A program made the translations under genes and the position numbers. Under the pieces are notes generated by a model. It did no database searches. It was not told the origin of the DNA and was given only the letters and a program-made list of their open reading frames with translations. A stretch of DNA of 64,000 bases from Desulfococcus sp041737845 (GTDB lineage: Bacteria > Desulfobacterota > Desulfobacteria > Desulfobacterales > Desulfococcaceae). The stretch is taken from assembly GCF_041737845.1 (NCBI RefSeq), contig NZ_JBGSQX010000025.1, forward strand, positions 4,650 to 68,649. The letters run 5' to 3'. Below are positions 1 through 6,684 of the stretch, piece by piece. Numbering within the stretch: position 1 is the stretch's first letter; every line of letters begins with the position of its first letter.

Positions 1-290
1 AAGGTGACGCCGGCCCTCAGCTTGACCTCCCAGATCGACGGTTCGACCAGGGAGGGCGGCGCCGCTGCCAGCCCCGCCACGAGCTCCCCGGCGGGCGTCC
101 GCTGCAGGAGGGTCTCGTAGATGTTGTCGTTAACGGCCCGCTCGCCCCCATCCTCGCGGAGCTGAGGATCCAGGGTCGTCGGTTCGGAGCCCAGGGCGAT
201 GACGATGCCGTCGGCGCAGGCCGCCGCCGGCTGAAGGCAGACAGCCGCGGCGAGTATCCAAAGAAATACAATCCTCTTCAATCCTGTCAT
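1..290 (-). CDS. ABC transporter substrate-binding protein, family 5 (partial)
   Basis: Only the first 96 or so codons lie in the window; the rest is beyond base 1. The start ATG (288-290) has a good GGAGGAG ribosome-binding site just upstream. The N-terminus is a classic signal peptide: basic MTGLKR, a hydrophobic core, then a small-residue cleavage region ending around AACADG. The mature part reads IVIALGSEPTTLDPQL, followed by NDNIYETLL and WEVKLRAGVTF. That is the conserved opening of periplasmic dipeptide/oligopeptide/nickel-binding proteins (SBP_bac_5). It would deliver substrate to an ABC permease. The true substrate cannot be told from this fragment, and permease genes are not in view. 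Confidence 0.85.
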   Translation of the reverse strand, partial: MTGLKRIVFLWILAAAVCLQPAAACADGIVIALGSEPTTLDPQLREDGGERAVNDNIYETLLQRTPAGELVAGLAAAPPSLVEPSIWEVKLRAGVT

Positions 291-312
291 CTTCTCCTCC
301 TCTTGCATCCTT

Positions 313-435
313 GACGGTTCCGCAAAAAGGCCGATATCTGCGTTACGCCTATCCCTCATCACTGCGGCGTACTGCAAGTACGTCGCATTCCTCGGGATTC
401 GCAAGCCTTGATCTCGGCCTTTTTGCGAAACCGTC
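313..435. repeat. Palindromic dispersed repeat, copy 1
   Basis: A 123-bp element whose ends form a near-perfect inverted repeat. The left end is GACGGTTCCGCAAAAAGG followed by CCGA, and the right end is its reverse complement with one mismatch. The inside contains GATATCTGCGTTACGC and GTACTGCA. A second copy with the same ends and the same internal words lies at 50895-51015. It contains no open frame. It sits between two minus-strand genes and could fold into a long hairpin in RNA. It may be a non-autonomous mobile or REP-like element; that role is inference. Confidence 0.75.
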
Positions 436-485
436 TGAAAATTGACTTTTTACGAATGCATCAAGTATGATATGTGCGTTACGCT

Positions 486-1769
486 TCATCCCTTCCGCGG
501 CGAGAACACCCCCAGGAGCCCGGAGCGGTCCACCCGCTCCGCAATCCGGTCCGGGCGGGTGGCGTAAAGCCCCCGCGCCTTCATCTCCTCGAAAAGAACC
601 GACCCGGAAAAGGTGAATTTTTTGGCAAGTTCCCCCTTCTCCCGCATCTGGACGCGCACCTCGTGGATGGCATATCCGATGGCCAGGCTCTCGGGAAGCA
701 CCAGCGGGGTTTCGCCCCGGGCGTGCCGCACCGCGTTGTATCCGGCCAGGGTGCCGGTGCAGATCGCTTCGGTATGCCCCACCAGCAACCCCGCCTTTTC
801 TCCGGCGCAGAACAGGTTCTCCAGGCCCGCCACCCGGAGGGCGTCATCCCGGGGGGACATGCCCAGGTAGCGGACGGAATTGCCCATGCCGCCCGCATAC
901 GGGTCTTCATACCGGGCGTTCTCGAAGCCGGGAATCTCCCGCAGGACGGCCAGGGGAAAAAACGGGCTCATGAGCTTGGCGTGGCCGGTGTCGAGCAGGA
1001 TGACATTCTCTTCAAACGCCGCCATGGCGTATTGCTGGCAGGCCTTCATCGCCAGTTTTCCCGACAGCCGGAGTTCGGGGGGAAGGGGGACGACGACCAC
1101 CCCATGGGTGTTGAGCCTCTGGAGAAGCCCGGGGGCCAGGGATTCCTTGTGCAGCTTGCACGAACCGCTCATGGCGCCGGTCTGGCCGCCCTTTTGGCCG
1201 TCCATCTCCAGGATCCCGGCCTTTGCCGCCACGCTCACCCGTCCGCCAAAGCTGTGGCACCGGAGCACGCACATGGCGCAGCCGTTGCCGTATCGGGTAC
1301 AGTTGGCCGGCGGGCCGGCCGTTCCCGTGGTTTCCACGAATACGTCGCCCGGGATGCGGACGGTCTCGCCCCCTTTTTTCCCGGTGACGGCGACGATCCG
1401 GCCGCCGTCCCGCTCGACGCCGGTGATCCGCGTCTCGAACCGGAGATCGATAGCGTTGGCCGCGAGCAGGCGGCGCACAATGGGCTCCATGGTGCCCACA
1501 TTGTAAAGGGAGGCGTGGGCATGGCCGGGAAACTCGACCTCCCGGTGCAGCAGGTTCCCGTCAATGGCCGTAAAAAGGCCCCCTCCGCCCAGGGCGATCA
1601 TCTCCTCGGTCGCCGTGAACCTGCCGTTGTTGCGCATGATGCCGCCCACCAGGCCGGTGCCCAGAAGCATATCGGTGCGCTCGATCAGCACCGCCCCGGC
1701 GCCCTGGGATCCGGCGGCCAGCGCGGCGGCGCATCCCGCCCATCCGCCGCCGATAATGACGACCTTCAC
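486..1769 (-). CDS. FAD-dependent oxidoreductase with Cys cluster
   Basis: A 427-residue flavoprotein. I chose the GTG at 1767-1769 because AAGGAG lies 8 nt upstream and the protein then begins directly with the dinucleotide-binding fold VKVVIIGGGWAGCAAALAA (GxGxxG). A longer open frame upstream adds low-complexity sequence without family character. A cysteine cluster in the middle (NCTRYGNGCAMCVLRC) could bind an Fe-S cluster. The C-terminal part has the second FAD-contacting motif, around GLENLFCAGEKAGLLVGH. This resembles the GidA/FAD_oxidored type of flavoprotein. The substrate is unknown and the neighbours do not help; it appears to be a single-gene unit. Confidence 0.75.
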   Translation of the reverse strand: MKVVIIGGGWAGCAAALAAGSQGAGAVLIERTDMLLGTGLVGGIMRNNGRFTATEEMIALGGGGLFTAIDGNLLHREVEFPGHAHASLYNVGTMEPIVRRLLAANAIDLRFETRITGVERDGGRIVAVTGKKGGETVRIPGDVFVETTGTAGPPANCTRYGNGCAMCVLRCHSFGGRVSVAAKAGILEMDGQKGGQTGAMSGSCKLHKESLAPGLLQRLNTHGVVVVPLPPELRLSGKLAMKACQQYAMAAFEENVILLDTGHAKLMSPFFPLAVLREIPGFENARYEDPYAGGMGNSVRYLGMSPRDDALRVAGLENLFCAGEKAGLLVGHTEAICTGTLAGYNAVRHARGETPLVLPESLAIGYAIHEVRVQMREKGELAKKFTFSGSVLFEEMKARGLYATRPDRIAERVDRSGLLGVFSPRKG

Positions 1770-1855
1770 TGTTGTGGCTCCTTGTAAAAGGTTCCGAAGC
1801 ATCCCCGACAGGATCGGAAGATACCATGAGACATCCGCATGGAACAATGGATTTT

Positions 1856-1882
1856 CGTATATAGAGTGCAGGGGGGTGTCAA
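1856..1882 (-). promoter_or_regulatory. Candidate sigma-70 promoter of the FAD oxidoreductase
   Basis: On the minus strand a perfect TTGACA (1877-1882) is followed by TATACG (1856-1861) with a short 15-bp spacer, about 85 nt before the GTG start. The -35 box is ideal, but the spacer is shorter than usual. Confidence 0.4.
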
Positions 1883-1940
1883 GACTTTTCCAAGCGGGAG
1901 AGGACGCGGGCGGAGAAACGCCAGGCGTTCCGGCCGGCCC

Positions 1941-1986
1941 CCGCCGGGACGGGATCAGCCCTTCGGGCAATGACCCGTCCCGGCGG
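1941..1986 (-). terminator. Strong hairpin after small membrane protein gene
   Basis: A perfect 13-bp inverted repeat (CCGCCGGGACGGG at 1941-1953 and its complement at 1974-1986) encloses a smaller hairpin GCCC-TTC-GGGC. It starts 10 nt after the stop codon of the minus-strand small membrane protein gene. There is no T-run, so it may be a processing or stability structure rather than a classical intrinsic terminator. Confidence 0.5.
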
Positions 1987-1995
1987 GCGGGCGGA

Positions 1996-2208
1996 TTATT
2001 CCTTTTTCGCCGACAGCAGACGGCATGCCTTGCTGTCGGGCGCGAAGACAAAAAATCCCGCCATGATGATCAGCGGCAGGGCGAAAAAAAAGCCGAAGAC
2101 CGGCAGAACGATCGTCCCGACGATCGCAAGCAGCAGGCTGAAGATGAAGACCACCGCCCCCACCGACCGGCTGGAGACCTTGTCGTAAAAACATTCTGTT
2201 TTGCTCAT
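1996..2208 (-). CDS. Small membrane protein, two predicted TM segments
   Basis: A 70-residue protein starting MSKTECFYDKVSSRSVGAVV. The ATG at 2206-2208 is preceded by AGGAGA 6 nt away, which is better than the upstream in-frame ATG. Two hydrophobic stretches (about residues 17-35 and 38-55), separated by a short turn (PVFGFF), predict a helical hairpin in the inner membrane, with a charged C-terminus ending SAKKE. I do not recognise a named family. Its neighbours give no functional clue. Confidence 0.65.
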   Translation of the reverse strand: MSKTECFYDKVSSRSVGAVVFIFSLLLAIVGTIVLPVFGFFFALPLIIMAGFFVFAPDSKACRLLSAKKE

Positions 2209-2460
2209 ATCAAATCTCCTCTGTAAGGGGTGCACGACCGTCAGGGATGATGCCCCGCGGACGCGAAGGGCAAAACCGCCTTTTACTTATCTATTGTTAA
2301 TAGTGATCATGAACGGCCGTATTTCAATAGGGGCATGATTGGGGCATAAACGGGGCTTTTTCCTGCTATCGGCCCGGGTTCGGGAGACGCCCCCGGATGC
2401 CGTCATCCATCTCGACGGAATTTCGTGAAAAGAATCCCCTTCCCCCAGCCAAAAGCCTAC

Positions 2461-2490
2461 TTGACGAAAACGCCCCTATCGGGGTAGTAT
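2461..2490 (+). promoter_or_regulatory. Candidate promoter of dodecin gene
   Basis: TTGACG (2461-2466), 18-bp spacer, TAGTAT (2485-2490), about 200 nt upstream of the dodecin start. The spacer holds a small CCCC-TATC-GGGG palindrome that could be an operator. The rest of the 2209-2686 gap shows no credible gene; it also holds AT-rich sequence around 2285-2330 that may carry the divergent promoter of the small membrane protein. Confidence 0.5.
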
Positions 2491-2686
2491 GTGTCCAAGA
2501 TGATCTGTGCCAGTTGACTTCTCCAGAGCCAGGCGGTTCAATTTCGCATGCGACGCTCGCAATTCGCACGATGCGGCATCCGGCGGAAACCGAATCCATC
2601 GATGTCAGCATGGCGCATCTCATACCGTGTCCGCCAGAACCGGAGGACGTTCTTTTCTCAACCCATCAGCCTAAAAGGAGGATATC

Positions 2687-2899
2687 ATGGGCGAAAGTGT
2701 CTACAAGGTCATCGAACTGGTAGGAACCAGCACCGAATCATGGGAAGACGCCGCGAAGAAAGCGGTGGACACCGCATCGAAATCCCTCAAGGAGCTCAGG
2801 GTCGCGGAAATCACCAAGCTCGACATGAAAGTGGAAAACGGAAAAGTGACGGCCTATCGGGCACGGGTAAATCTGTCGTTCAAGTACGTCGGCGACTGA
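2687..2899 (+). CDS. Dodecin family flavin-binding protein
   Basis: A 70-residue protein, the normal dodecin size, starting MGESVYKVIELVGTSTESWE after an excellent AAAGGAGG site. The conserved pattern is present: the beta strand VYKVIELVGTS, the ESWEDAAKKAV helix with the Trp that stacks on flavin in this family, and the strand KVTAYRARVNLSFKY. Dodecins form dodecameric shells that store or buffer flavin (riboflavin, FMN or FAD) in the cytoplasm. It is a monocistronic unit with its own promoter and a terminator hairpin behind it. A flavodoxin gene lies just beyond, convergent. Confidence 0.9.
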   Translation: MGESVYKVIELVGTSTESWEDAAKKAVDTASKSLKELRVAEITKLDMKVENGKVTAYRARVNLSFKYVGD

Positions 2900-2923
2900 T
2901 CCCGGCGCATAACCCCAGCATCG

Positions 2924-2952
2924 GCGAAACGCCCCTCACGGCGGCGTTTCGC
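2924..2952. terminator. Hairpin between convergent dodecin and flavodoxin genes
   Basis: Perfect 10-bp stem (GCGAAACGCC at 2924-2933 and GGCGTTTCGC at 2943-2952), 25 nt after the dodecin stop codon. Only a weak T-rich tail (TTTCTCC) follows, so efficiency is uncertain. Confidence 0.5.
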
Positions 2953-3055
2953 GTTTCTCCTCCCATGAGCCGGAAGAAGGGCGGCATCCGGATCAGCACG
3001 ATCACGATCACCCAGATCTGCAATCCGCGGTCCACCCGGCCCGATCCGTGCAGAT

Positions 3056-3496
3056 CTATTTCCCCTGGAGCTTCTTCGCGATCGATTTTCCGTAGTCCTG
3101 GGCCATCTGGATTCCCCCGCCCAGGGAGGCGTTTTTTAACATCAGGGGATCCCCCACCATGTCCATCTTGAAGATATTGGCCATGGTGCCGTAAATACGC
3201 TCCGGCGCCTCACCGCTCCAGCCGAAGGCGCCGAACGCCCCGCCCACCTTGCCATCCAGGTTGGCCTTTTCCGCCAGGAAGAGGAGGGTCTTCATTTTTT
3301 CGAGCATCTCTCCGTGATAGGTGGACGATCCGAGAACCAGGGCGTCATACCCCTCCAGATCCGCCTCTTTCTTGATCTGCTTGATGTCCAGGACTTCGGC
3401 TTCCAGCCCCGAAATCCGAACACCTTCGCCGATCAGTCGGGCGATCTTTTCCGTGTCTCCGGTTCTTGTGGCATAAACGATCAGTACTTTCGGCAT
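3056..3496 (-). CDS. Flavodoxin family protein
   Basis: A 146-residue single-domain protein, flavodoxin length. It starts MPKVLIVYATRTGDTEKIARLI, the FMN phosphate-binding loop (T/S-x-T-G-x-T) of flavodoxins, after a GGAGG site. The second FMN loop is around LVLGSSTYHGEM, and the third around GAFGAFGWSGEAPERI, similar to the flavodoxin domain of A-type flavoproteins. It would carry low-potential electrons in the cytoplasm. The partner is unknown. It is a short stand-alone version, not fused to a beta-lactamase-like oxygen reductase domain. Confidence 0.88.
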   Translation of the reverse strand: MPKVLIVYATRTGDTEKIARLIGEGVRISGLEAEVLDIKQIKKEADLEGYDALVLGSSTYHGEMLEKMKTLLFLAEKANLDGKVGGAFGAFGWSGEAPERIYGTMANIFKMDMVGDPLMLKNASLGGGIQMAQDYGKSIAKKLQGK

Positions 3497-3913
3497 GGCA
3501 TCTCCTCCCCTTCGCGATTCACAGGCCAGCGTGATTGGCGCGGTTACGTTGAATTTTCTGGAACAATACAGAATACTGCTTGGATTTACAGAAAAACCTT
3601 ATTTCCCGTCAATCGAATTTTTCAAGGATTCCCGGTTCCGGGTCCGGACATTCCCCGGCAGGAGAGCCGGCCCCCGGTTCGGGTTTCAGTGAAAACACTG
3701 CAATAATGAGGTTTTATGTTGACAACGAAGAAATATTTCTGCATTGATCTTTTTAAATGGCCATCAGCAGATGAACCATCGGACATATCATGATCAAGAA
3801 TCACGATGGACATGCCTTTTGGCGCAGCCTCATGGCCGGTTTTTGGGTATGGATGAACCATCCGGCAGCCGATTATTAGGGAGCAAAAACCAACGGAAAA
3901 GGAGAAAAGACAG
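3497..3913. other. Intergenic region upstream of flavodoxin and HU genes
   Basis: About 417 bp between divergent flavodoxin and HU genes, with lower GC than its surroundings around 3530-3620 and 3690-3790. It must hold both promoters. A TTGACA is present at 3719-3724, but without a convincing -10 box. The short word GATGAACCATC occurs twice (near 3769 and 3851). No gene was seen. Confidence 0.5.
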
Positions 3914-4186
3914 ATGAAGAAAGCCGATTTAGTCGACAAGCTGGCGGAAGATGTGGGCGTCTCGAAAACCATCGCGGCGAAGGCCATCGATTCCATCACC
4001 GACGGCATCACCCAGGCCCTCAAGAAAAAGGACGGCAAAGTCACCCTGGTCGGATTCGGATCCTTTACCAAGGTGCGCCGGAAAGCCAGAAAAGGAAGAA
4101 ACCCGCAGACCGGCGAAGAAATCAAGATCAAGGCCTGCAATGTGGTCAAATTCTCCCCGGGAAAGAAACTGAAGGAATCCGTCTGA
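3914..4186 (+). CDS. HU family DNA-binding protein
   Basis: A 90-residue histone-like protein, standard HU length, starting MKKADLVDKLAEDVGVSKTIA after AAAAGGAG. The signature DNA-binding arm is present (GFGSFTKVRRKARKGRNPQTGEE), followed by KACNVVKFSPGKKLKE. It forms dimers that bend DNA and compact the nucleoid. It is followed 40 bp later by an Lrp-type regulator on the same strand, which may be co-transcribed. Confidence 0.95.
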   Translation: MKKADLVDKLAEDVGVSKTIAAKAIDSITDGITQALKKKDGKVTLVGFGSFTKVRRKARKGRNPQTGEEIKIKACNVVKFSPGKKLKESV

Positions 4187-4226
4187 CGGACGCGGTCCGG
4201 ACCATGACCCCAGAGATCCACCCACC

Positions 4227-4670
4227 ATGAAAATCGACGACATCAACATGACCATCATCAAACATCTCCGCGATGGAAGGAGATCTTTCAAGAATATCGC
4301 CGACACGCTCAGCCTCACGGAGAATACGGTCAGGGCACGGGTCAAGAAGCTGGTCGACAGCGGTATCCTGGAGATCACGGGCCTGGTGAACCCGGAGTCG
4401 ATCCCCCGGCATCATGCCGTAATCATCGGCGTGAAGCTGGGCACCGCCGATATGTTCAAAAAAGCCGAACTCTTCAGCAAGCTTCGGGGGATTGTGTCGG
4501 TGGCGGTGGTGACGGGGCGGTACGACCTGCTGGTAACGGTACTGTTCAACGACGATTACAGCCTGGAGGATTTTTACACCGAAGAGGTCTCCAGGATTGA
4601 CGGCGTCCAGTCCATGGAGACCTTCGTCATCTACAAGAACTTCAACCTGAAGGTGCCGTATATCCTCTAG
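4227..4670 (+). CDS. Lrp/AsnC family transcriptional regulator
   Basis: A 147-residue protein of the usual Lrp size. Residues 1-60 form the AsnC-type helix-turn-helix (DDINMTIIKHLRDGRRSFKN, then LTENTVRARVKKLVDSGIL). Residues 70-147 fit the ligand-binding RAM domain (VAVVTGRYDLLVTVLFND). These proteins form octamers that respond to amino acids or other small molecules. The target is not evident. It lies 40 bp after the HU gene and upstream of lipB. Confidence 0.9.
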   Translation: MKIDDINMTIIKHLRDGRRSFKNIADTLSLTENTVRARVKKLVDSGILEITGLVNPESIPRHHAVIIGVKLGTADMFKKAELFSKLRGIVSVAVVTGRYDLLVTVLFNDDYSLEDFYTEEVSRIDGVQSMETFVIYKNFNLKVPYIL

Positions 4671-4802
4671 GCCGCCTGAAACAGCCGCTCCGATTCCGCC
4701 GAAACCCCGCACGCCCGGAAGCCCCCCCGGCGTTCCGGAAACCATGGCTTCGTTCCGTCAGCGGATCAAGGACGACGGCTGCAATGCCATGAAAGAAAAA
4801 AG

Positions 4803-5522
4803 ATGAAAGCGACCCGATGCCTCTACCTGGACCTGCCGCTGACGGGGTATCCGGAGGCGCTCCGCCTTCAACGGGAGATCACGGCGTCCAGAATGGAAAA
4901 CCGGCTGGAGGACGACGTCATCCTGTGCCTGGAGCACCCGCCGGTTTTCACCCTGGGCCGCAACGGCGGCCGGGAAAACCTGGTGGTGCCGGAGGACTTT
5001 CTCCGCCGGATGGACATCGCCGTCGTCCAGATCGAACGGGGCGGCAATATCACCTACCACGGCCCGGGGCAGTTGGTGGCCTACCCCATCCTGGACCTCA
5101 ACGCCTCCGGCATCGGCATCCGGGACTATGTCGGCCGCCTTGAGGAGGCCATGGTCCGGACAGCGGCGGATTGGGGGGTGGCAGCGGCAGGCCACCCAAA
5201 GAACCGGGGCGTCTGGGTCGGGGAGCGAAAACTGGGCAGCATCGGCGTCAGTGTCACCCGAGGCATCTGTTTTCACGGCCTGGCATTGAACGTCAACACC
5301 GACCTCGCGCCCTTTGACTGGATCCACCCCTGCGGATTCCAGAACATCCGCATGACATCCCTTAGCACCGAACTGGGGCGGGAGGTTCCCCTGGATCGGG
5401 TTCGACGAGGGTTGAAACGTCACCTGGCGGCGGTGCTGAACAAGGCCTTCACGGATGCGGATCTGCCGCTGCTGATGACAGGCTTGATGAAAGAACGAGA
5501 GGCAACAGCGGAGAGATCATGA
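4803..5522 (+). CDS. lipB: Octanoyltransferase LipB
   Basis: Transfers octanoate from octanoyl-ACP to the lipoyl domains of 2-oxoacid dehydrogenases and the glycine cleavage H protein, the first step of lipoate synthesis. At 239 residues it has the family hallmarks: CLEHPPVFTLGRNG, RGGNITYHGPGQLVAYPI, the catalytic Lys in ERKLGSIGV, and the catalytic Cys region GICFHGLALNVN. The ribosome-binding site is weak. Its stop overlaps the lipA start (ATGA), so the two are translationally coupled. Confidence 0.96.
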   Translation: MKATRCLYLDLPLTGYPEALRLQREITASRMENRLEDDVILCLEHPPVFTLGRNGGRENLVVPEDFLRRMDIAVVQIERGGNITYHGPGQLVAYPILDLNASGIGIRDYVGRLEEAMVRTAADWGVAAAGHPKNRGVWVGERKLGSIGVSVTRGICFHGLALNVNTDLAPFDWIHPCGFQNIRMTSLSTELGREVPLDRVRRGLKRHLAAVLNKAFTDADLPLLMTGLMKEREATAERS

Positions 5523-6406
5523 CCATGGAAAACGAACGAACACCCCGGAAAAGCAGGAAACCGCCCTGGCTCACCCGCAGGCTGCCCACCGCCCCCGAGT
5601 ACGAACAGGTCAGGGCCCTCATCAGCAAGGGCCGCCTCCATACGGTTTGCGAGGAGGCCAAGTGCCCCAACCAGTTCGAGTGCTTCTCCCGGCGGACCGC
5701 AACATTTCTGATCCTGGGGTCGCGATGCACCCGCAATTGCCGGTTCTGCAACGTGGCCCACGGCCCCACGGCCCCTCCCGATCCGGAAGAGCCCTCCCGC
5801 GTGGCGGAAGCCGCCTTTCGGATGGGGCTCCGGTACGTGGTGGTCACATCGGTGACCCGGGACGATCTCCCGGACGGCGGCGCGGGCCTCTTCGCCGAAA
5901 CGGTCACCCGGATCCGGAGTCGGCTGCCCTCGGCCCGGGTGGAGGTCCTGATCCCCGATTTCAAGGGAGACAGGGCGGCCCTGACGACCGTCCTGGACGC
6001 GCGACCCGACGTGCTGAACCACAATATCGAAACCGTGCCGCGCCTCTACGCCCGGGTCCGTCCCGAGGCGGTATACGAGCGGTCCCTGGCGCTGCTGGAG
6101 CGGGTGGCCGACACGGCTCCCGGCATTCCGACAAAATCCGGCATCATGCTGGGCCTGGGCGAAGCCGACGCCGAGGTCCGGGAAACCCTGGGTGACCTGC
6201 GGCGCGTTCAATGCCGGTTTCTCACCATCGGCCAGTACCTTCAGCCCTCCGGAAATCATCTGCCGGTCGAGCGCTTCGTCCCGCCCGATGAATTCGACGC
6301 CTGGCGCCGGACCGCACTGGACATGGGATTCACGGAGGTGGCCAGCGGCCCCTTTGTCCGGAGTTCCTATCACGCCGAGGATCTATACCAGACCGCACGC
6401 CCGTGA
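5519..6406 (+). CDS. lipA: Lipoyl synthase LipA
   Basis: A radical SAM enzyme that inserts two sulfurs into the octanoyl group. At 295 residues it shows both cluster motifs: the auxiliary cluster CEEAKCPNQFEC and the radical SAM motif CTRNCRFCNV. VTSVTRDDLPDGG and the C-terminal TIGQYLQPS region are also diagnostic. It begins in the ATGA overlap with lipB. Together they form a complete de novo lipoylation pair. They likely serve glycine cleavage or pyruvate/2-oxoglutarate dehydrogenase-type complexes, none of which are in the window. Confidence 0.96.
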   Translation: MTMENERTPRKSRKPPWLTRRLPTAPEYEQVRALISKGRLHTVCEEAKCPNQFECFSRRTATFLILGSRCTRNCRFCNVAHGPTAPPDPEEPSRVAEAAFRMGLRYVVVTSVTRDDLPDGGAGLFAETVTRIRSRLPSARVEVLIPDFKGDRAALTTVLDARPDVLNHNIETVPRLYARVRPEAVYERSLALLERVADTAPGIPTKSGIMLGLGEADAEVRETLGDLRRVQCRFLTIGQYLQPSGNHLPVERFVPPDEFDAWRRTALDMGFTEVASGPFVRSSYHAEDLYQTARP

Positions 6407-6456
6407 TCCGCGGGGCCGGGCCGCCCCCCGGCACTCACGGCATTCGCTTTCTTCCA

Positions 6457-6486
6457 TTGACGTTTCCCCATCGATTTGCTTAATAT
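6457..6486 (+). promoter_or_regulatory. Candidate promoter for the helicase-PLD gene
   Basis: TTGACG (6457-6462), 18-bp spacer, TAATAT (6481-6486), 51 nt after lipA and about 195 nt before the helicase start. This suggests the large gene is transcribed independently of lipBA with a long leader. Confidence 0.5.
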
Positions 6487-6555
6487 GACCATCTGCAGCC
6501 GTGCATTGCTTTCGACCTTCACGATTCTTAACTGTTTTCTTGTGCTGGCGTACCC

Positions 6556-6684
6556 ATGAATTCAATCCCGAAGACGACCCCTGAAATGCGATATCGCCGC
6601 CGAATCCGCAGGCAGCACGGCGCCTCCGCGCAGGCGATTCCCGGCCCGACCCGGGGTCGCGCGGGCATCGAGGGCGACGGATGA
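6556..6684 (+). CDS. Possible 42-residue leader ORF coupled to helicase gene
   Basis: An Arg-rich frame (MNSIPKTTPEMRYRRRIRRQ...) that ends in an ATGA overlap with the start codon of the large helicase gene at 6681. It has no clear ribosome-binding site and no recognisable family. The exact overlap hints at translational coupling, but it may be chance in a GC-rich sequence. Confidence 0.25.
   Translation: MNSIPKTTPEMRYRRRIRRQHGASAQAIPGPTRGRAGIEGDG

Noticed and set aside
474..1787. 437-codon plus-strand frame opposite the FAD gene
   Set aside because: Antisense shadow: low-complexity His/Gly/Arg/Pro composition, while the minus strand has clear flavoprotein motifs and an AAGGAG start.
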